Below, in pieces: positions 34,319 to 37,594 of a stretch of 37,594 bases of DNA. This DNA comes from Hyphococcus sp. (GTDB lineage: Bacteria > Pseudomonadota > Alphaproteobacteria > Caulobacterales > Parvularculaceae): contig JAJFGF010000023.1 of the NCBI GenBank assembly GCA_021776245.1, forward strand, positions 1 through 37,594, written 5' to 3'. Numbering within the stretch: the stretch's first letter is position 1; each line of letters starts with the position of its first letter. A program made the translations under genes and the position numbers. Under the pieces are notes generated by a model, which ran no database searches, was not told the origin of the DNA, and worked only from the letters and a program-made list of their open reading frames with translations.

Positions 34319-36556
34319 CTACTCCCCGTGGCTGACGGGTTCGGCGTCTTCGATGCCCCACGCCCGCAAAGCAAAAGCATATAGATGCGCACGCTCCTCA
34401 AGGCGCTCAAACCGTGCTGCTGACCCGCCATGTCCGGCGCCCATATTCATACGCAGGACGAATGGTCCGCCCCGCGCTTCATCACGCAGCCGCGCGATCC
34501 ATTTTGCGGGCTCCCAATAGGTGACGCGATAATCCGTCAGGCCGCCGGTCGCCATGATCGGCGGATAGCTTGCCGATGCGATATTATCATAGGGCGAATA
34601 GGATGCGATCCAGCCATATTCCTCAGCGCTGGTAATCGGATTACCCCACTCATCCCATTCGGGCGGCGTCAAAGGCAGTTCCGCATCGGAAATCGTGTTG
34701 ATGACATCGACGAACGGCACCGCCGCAATCACGCCGGCGAAGAGTTCCGGACGCAGATTAACTGCGGCGCCCACCAAAAGCCCGCCGGCGCTGCCGCCAT
34801 AGATGACAATCTTTTTCTCGGACGAATAGCCTTTGGCTATCAACGTATCGGCGGCGGCGGTAAAGTCAGTAAAACTATTCATTTTCTTATCGCGCTTGCC
34901 GTCCAGATACCATTGCCGCCCTTTCGACGATCCGCCGCGAATATGCGCCAGCGCATAAATGACGCCGCGATCAACGAGCGGCAACAGCGTTGTTGAAAAG
35001 CTCGCTGACATGTTCGCGCCATAGGACCCGTATCCATAGAGCAGCGCGGGCGCAGAGCCATCCTTAGGCGTTGATTTCAAACGTAAAATTGTGACGGGAA
35101 TCTCGGCGCCGTCATCCGCGACGGTGGCAATCCGCTCGACGGCATAAAGTGACGCATCATGTCCGCTCGGGACTTCCTGTGTCTTCATCAGCGTGCGTGT
35201 GCGCGCTTCCATGCTGTAATCGAAAGTCTGTTCCGGTGTTGAAGGCGATTCATAAACATAACGCAGATTGCTTGTGTCATATTCATAGCCGGACCGAAGC
35301 CCGAGACTGTACGCAGCTTCATCGAAATCAACCACATGCTCGTCGCCTCCATACGTCGAGATGACGATGCGCGGTAAGGCGTTTCGCCGCTCAAGGCGCA
35401 CGAGGTAATCCTTGTAGGGTGTAAAGGCCGTTATATAAACGCCGGCCTCATGGGCGATCCAGTCCGACCAGCTGTCCCGGCCCGGCGTTGCAACGGGCGC
35501 TTTGACAATCTTGAAGTCAACAGCGTCGTCAGCGTTTGTCAGAATATAAAAATCACCGCCATGATGATCTACCGAATATTCAATGTGATCAGCGCGCGCT
35601 TCAATGAGAACCGGCGCTGCTTCAACATCATCCGCGCGCAGATACCGCACTTCGCTTGAGGTATGACTGCCCGACTGAATGAAAATATAATCGCCGCTTT
35701 GGCTTTTTGCGATATCGAGGAAAAAGCCGTCATCGGCTTCTTCGTAGATCAGTCGATCCGCAGCGGGATCTGACCCGAGAACATGCAGCTTAACGCGTTT
35801 GGGACGCTGATTGTCGTCGCGCTCCACATAGTAAAAAGCGGTTGATGCGGCATTCCACACGGCGCCGGCTCCGTCGGCGCTTTCAATGGTCTCGTCATAT
35901 TCCTTGCCTGTTTCAATATTGCGCACCCGGATCGAATAATATTCCGAGCCCAGCCGGTCGATTGCCGTCGCAATCAACTGATGATCGGGGCTGTGGGCGA
36001 CGTCGCCAATGCTAAAAAATTCCGAGCCCTCACTTTCGTTGTCGCCATCGAGCAAGATTTCCTCATCGCCGCCCGCCGCAGGCGCGCGTACAAAAATCGG
36101 ATACTCGCCGCCCTCGCGAAACTTCACCCAATATTTCCAGTCGCCGTCTTTTGCCGGCACGGTGGAATCGTCTTCCTTGATGCGGCCGCGCATTTCGCTG
36201 AACAGTTTTTTGCGCAGAGGGTCGAGATCATCGGTCAGCTTTTTGTAATAGTCATTTTCGGCTTCAACCATGGCGCGGATATCCGCATCCAGCGTTGACG
36301 GATCGCGCAAAACTTCCTGCCATTCGGGATCGCGCAGCCACGCATAATTATCAACGCGGGTTATCCCATGCTGTGTGGTCTCAACGGGGCGTTTTTCAAT
36401 TTCCGGGGGCGTGATGGCGCGCGCGGCGGCGAACGGGTCGCGTTCAGTCATTTCCGTGTTTTCCTGGGTTTCTTGTGATGTTTGTCCGGGCTGACTGCAG
36501 CCGGCCAATAAAGCGGCGGCCGCGAGCGTCATAATCTGGTCGTATCGTTTGCGCAT
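34319..36556 (-). CDS. Oligopeptidase B-like lipoprotein (S9 family)
   Basis: The start ATG at 36554-36556, with GGGAGGGG upstream, gives 745 residues with a lipobox LLAGC. An N-terminal beta-propeller region follows. The catalytic domain has LALAHIRGGSSKGRQWYLDGK-type sequence, a GGSAGGLL nucleophile elbow, the aspartate in GGLTDYRV and the histidine in GAGHGG. This matches S9 serine peptidases of the oligopeptidase B type, which cut after basic residues. The HIRGGS segment has SSK where many have GEL. Lipoprotein anchoring suggests envelope-located peptide degradation. Confidence 0.9.
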   Translation of the reverse strand: MRKRYDQIMTLAAAALLAGCSQPGQTSQETQENTEMTERDPFAAARAITPPEIEKRPVETTQHGITRVDNYAWLRDPEWQEVLRDPSTLDADIRAMVEAENDYYKKLTDDLDPLRKKLFSEMRGRIKEDDSTVPAKDGDWKYWVKFREGGEYPIFVRAPAAGGDEEILLDGDNESEGSEFFSIGDVAHSPDHQLIATAIDRLGSEYYSIRVRNIETGKEYDETIESADGAGAVWNAASTAFYYVERDDNQRPKRVKLHVLGSDPAADRLIYEEADDGFFLDIAKSQSGDYIFIQSGSHTSSEVRYLRADDVEAAPVLIEARADHIEYSVDHHGGDFYILTNADDAVDFKIVKAPVATPGRDSWSDWIAHEAGVYITAFTPYKDYLVRLERRNALPRIVISTYGGDEHVVDFDEAAYSLGLRSGYEYDTSNLRYVYESPSTPEQTFDYSMEARTRTLMKTQEVPSGHDASLYAVERIATVADDGAEIPVTILRLKSTPKDGSAPALLYGYGSYGANMSASFSTTLLPLVDRGVIYALAHIRGGSSKGRQWYLDGKRDKKMNSFTDFTAAADTLIAKGYSSEKKIVIYGGSAGGLLVGAAVNLRPELFAGVIAAVPFVDVINTISDAELPLTPPEWDEWGNPITSAEEYGWIASYSPYDNIASASYPPIMATGGLTDYRVTYWEPAKWIARLRDEARGGPFVLRMNMGAGHGGSAARFERLEERAHLYAFALRAWGIEDAEPVSHGE

Positions 36557-36739
36557 CAAACCCCTCCCATTCAGTAACTACAAGCGCTTTAATAAGCGGT
36601 TTTTGGGATGATCCGCAATCATTCGGGCGCCCTTGTGAATGACGCATTTCCCATAACAATGAGGTGAGCCGGCACTTTCAGCGCTGGCCAAAAGGGCGCA
36701 GAAACGCCCATATATCCGGTCAATTCAAGGAGCGGCACT

Positions 36740-37351
36740 ATGAAGAATAAGCTGGTAATGGGCGCCATCGCGGCTATGGCAGGCCTGACCTCCCTCGCTG
36801 CCCTGTCACAGGAAACGACGCACCAGACATCTGAGGACGCGGCGCCATCAGTGGAAACCGCTGTTTTTGCCGGCGGCTGTTTTTGGTGCGTTGAATCTGA
36901 TTTTGAAAAACTAGACGGCGTTGGAGACGTTCAATCCGGTTATTCTGGCGGGAGTTTGCAAAACCCCACCTATCGCAATCATGAAGGTCATCTGGAGGTT
37001 GCACGTATTCCTTTTGATCCAGAAGTGATTTCCTATCGGGAACTCGTCGATTATTTTTTCCGCCATGTAGACCCGCTTGATGACGGCGGACAATTTTGCG
37101 ACCGCGGACATGCTTACGCGACGGCAATTTTTTATAACAGTGACGCCCAACGGCAAGCAGCAGAAGCGTCAAAGGCCGAAGCGGACAAAGAACTGGGCAA
37201 ACCCACCGTAACGCCGATCCGCGCCCTTGACCGCTTCTGGGTCGCCGAGGACTATCATCAGGACTATTACAAGAAAAACCCCATCCGCTACAAATTCTAC
37301 CGCACCAGCTGCGGCCGCGACCGGCGTGTTGCAAAGCTTTGGGGGAAGTGA
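36740..37351 (+). CDS. msrA: Peptide methionine sulfoxide reductase, exported
   Basis: MsrA repairs oxidised methionine (S-sulfoxide). The 203-residue protein has a signal peptide (about 1-23), so it probably acts in the periplasm. The catalytic motif is GGCFWC with Cys47. It is followed by GYSGGSLQNPTYRNH and later by FRHVDPLDDGGQFCDRGHAYATAIFY, typical of the family. The C-terminal KFYRTSCGRDRR holds the likely resolving cysteine. A hairpin follows directly after the stop codon, and an IS110 element begins soon after. Confidence 0.94.
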   Translation: MKNKLVMGAIAAMAGLTSLAALSQETTHQTSEDAAPSVETAVFAGGCFWCVESDFEKLDGVGDVQSGYSGGSLQNPTYRNHEGHLEVARIPFDPEVISYRELVDYFFRHVDPLDDGGQFCDRGHAYATAIFYNSDAQRQAAEASKAEADKELGKPTVTPIRALDRFWVAEDYHQDYYKKNPIRYKFYRTSCGRDRRVAKLWGK

Positions 37352-37367
37352 CAGCCTTTTGGCTGTC
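37350..37367 (+). terminator. Hairpin at the end of msrA, weak terminator
   Basis: GACAGCC (37350-37356) and GGCTGTC (37361-37367) form a perfect 7-bp stem with a TTTT loop, overlapping the msrA stop codon. No T-run follows, so intrinsic termination is doubtful. It may be the outer part of a repeat into which the IS110 element inserted. Confidence 0.45.
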
Positions 37368-37375
37368 ATCCCTGT

Positions 37376-37538
37376 GTGTAGATGATTTGCTATAGTCACA
37401 GACAGGAAGGAGGCCGTGTCATCCCTGGTCCTTAATGAGACCGCAGTCCGGCAAGGCCCCTTCCTGCTGAGACATATCAACCTGAACAGTTGCACGAGGC
37501 CGGTGACCGCCGGACCTCGCATCACAGGGACAGGCGCC
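37376..37538 (+). ncRNA. Candidate bridge RNA in the IS110 leader
   Basis: A strong stem pairs CAGGAAGGAGGCC (37403-37415) with GGCCCCTTCCTG (37455-37466), with one bulge. Its loop (37416-37454) carries TGTCATCCCTG, which is also found just outside the predicted element end (37364-37374). A second hairpin pairs CGAGG (37495-37499) with CCTCG (37515-37519). In the IS110 group a structured RNA from this position guides recombination with separate target and donor loops. Identity of this RNA is inferred. Confidence 0.55.
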
Positions 37539-37594
37539 ATGACCATACACCCTTGTTACATTGGATGCGATATCTCCAAAGCGCATATCGACTT
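37539..37594 (+). CDS. IS110-family transposase, N-terminal fragment (truncated by window edge)
   Basis: From the ATG at 37539 the sequence reads MTIHPCYIGCDISKAHID, then leaves the window. The YIGxDxSK segment is the start of the DEDD (RuvC-like) domain of IS110 transposases, with the first acidic residue in GCD. The fragment is only 18 codons, but the pattern and the structured upstream leader support the assignment. The ribosome site is AGGGA about eight bases upstream. Confidence 0.8.
   Translation, partial: MTIHPCYIGCDISKAHID

Larger units (their letters stand above)
37374..37594 (+). mobile_element. IS110-family element, left end and start of transposase
   Basis: The element begins by inference at about 37374, just after the CT in the flanking GTCATCCCT, and continues out of the window. 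It holds a non-coding leader of about 165 bp and the start of a transposase. IS110 elements lack terminal inverted repeats, so the left boundary is a prediction based on the guide-like match described for the leader. The right end is outside the window. Confidence 0.6.

Overview
The window looks like chromosomal DNA from an alphaproteobacterium. The evidence is the neighbourhood of eno, an FtsB-like gene, gatCAB, ruvX, pyrB, plsY, dprA, topA and rnr, a short SEL1-type protein, and dispersed palindromic repeats of a kind common in that class. A Parvularculales or Hyphomonadales relative is plausible, but this is inference and not proven. Both window edges cut through insertion sequences: an IS5-family transposase on the left and an IS110-family transposase on the right.

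Layout. At 1-3.6 kb an IS5-type element abuts the FtsB-like division gene, followed by a secreted zinc protease, a GNAT acetyltransferase and enolase. At 3.7-7.1 kb lie a tyrosine-rich lipoprotein, rpmF (L32), a small secreted protein, a SEL1-like protein and two tandem paralogous secreted proteins. At 7.2-14 kb are cysteine synthase, a cupin and the amidotransferase genes gatB, gatA and gatC, with gatB separated from gatAC by an alpha/beta hydrolase and a lower-GC desaturase. At 14-16.4 kb are a membrane-anchored gluzincin-like protein, ruvX and a small membrane protein. At 16.4-19.2 kb a methyltransferase/AhpD-like pair diverges from an HxlR regulator, with three evenly spaced operator-like palindromes between them. 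At 19.4-27.2 kb are pyrB, an extended SDR where pyrC is often found, plsY, dprA, a small inserted YcxB-like gene followed by a second divergent copy of the dprA tail, and topA. At 27.3-37.6 kb are an M20 peptidase, two tandem M23 lipoproteins, rnr, a second SDR, an oligopeptidase B-like lipoprotein, an exported MsrA and the start of an IS110 element.

How it fits together. Most genes are housekeeping: translation (gatCAB, rpmF), glycolysis (eno), pyrimidine and phospholipid synthesis (pyrB, plsY), DNA processing (ruvX, dprA, topA), RNA decay (rnr) and envelope hydrolases. The unusual content is mainly between genes. One repeat family forms an outer stem with two hairpins whose arms change while staying paired (three copies). 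A second family is built around an AACCGGTT-like core (three copies). There is also one 144-bp cloverleaf repeat.

The best candidate for an unusual system is the leader of the IS110 element. It folds into two stem-loops, as expected for a bridge RNA. One loop carries an 11-nt sequence identical to the DNA just outside the predicted left end of the element, which is how a target guide would look. The other strong signals are the 22-bp-spaced operator triplet at the HxlR locus and the gene insertion flanked by two dprA 3' ends.
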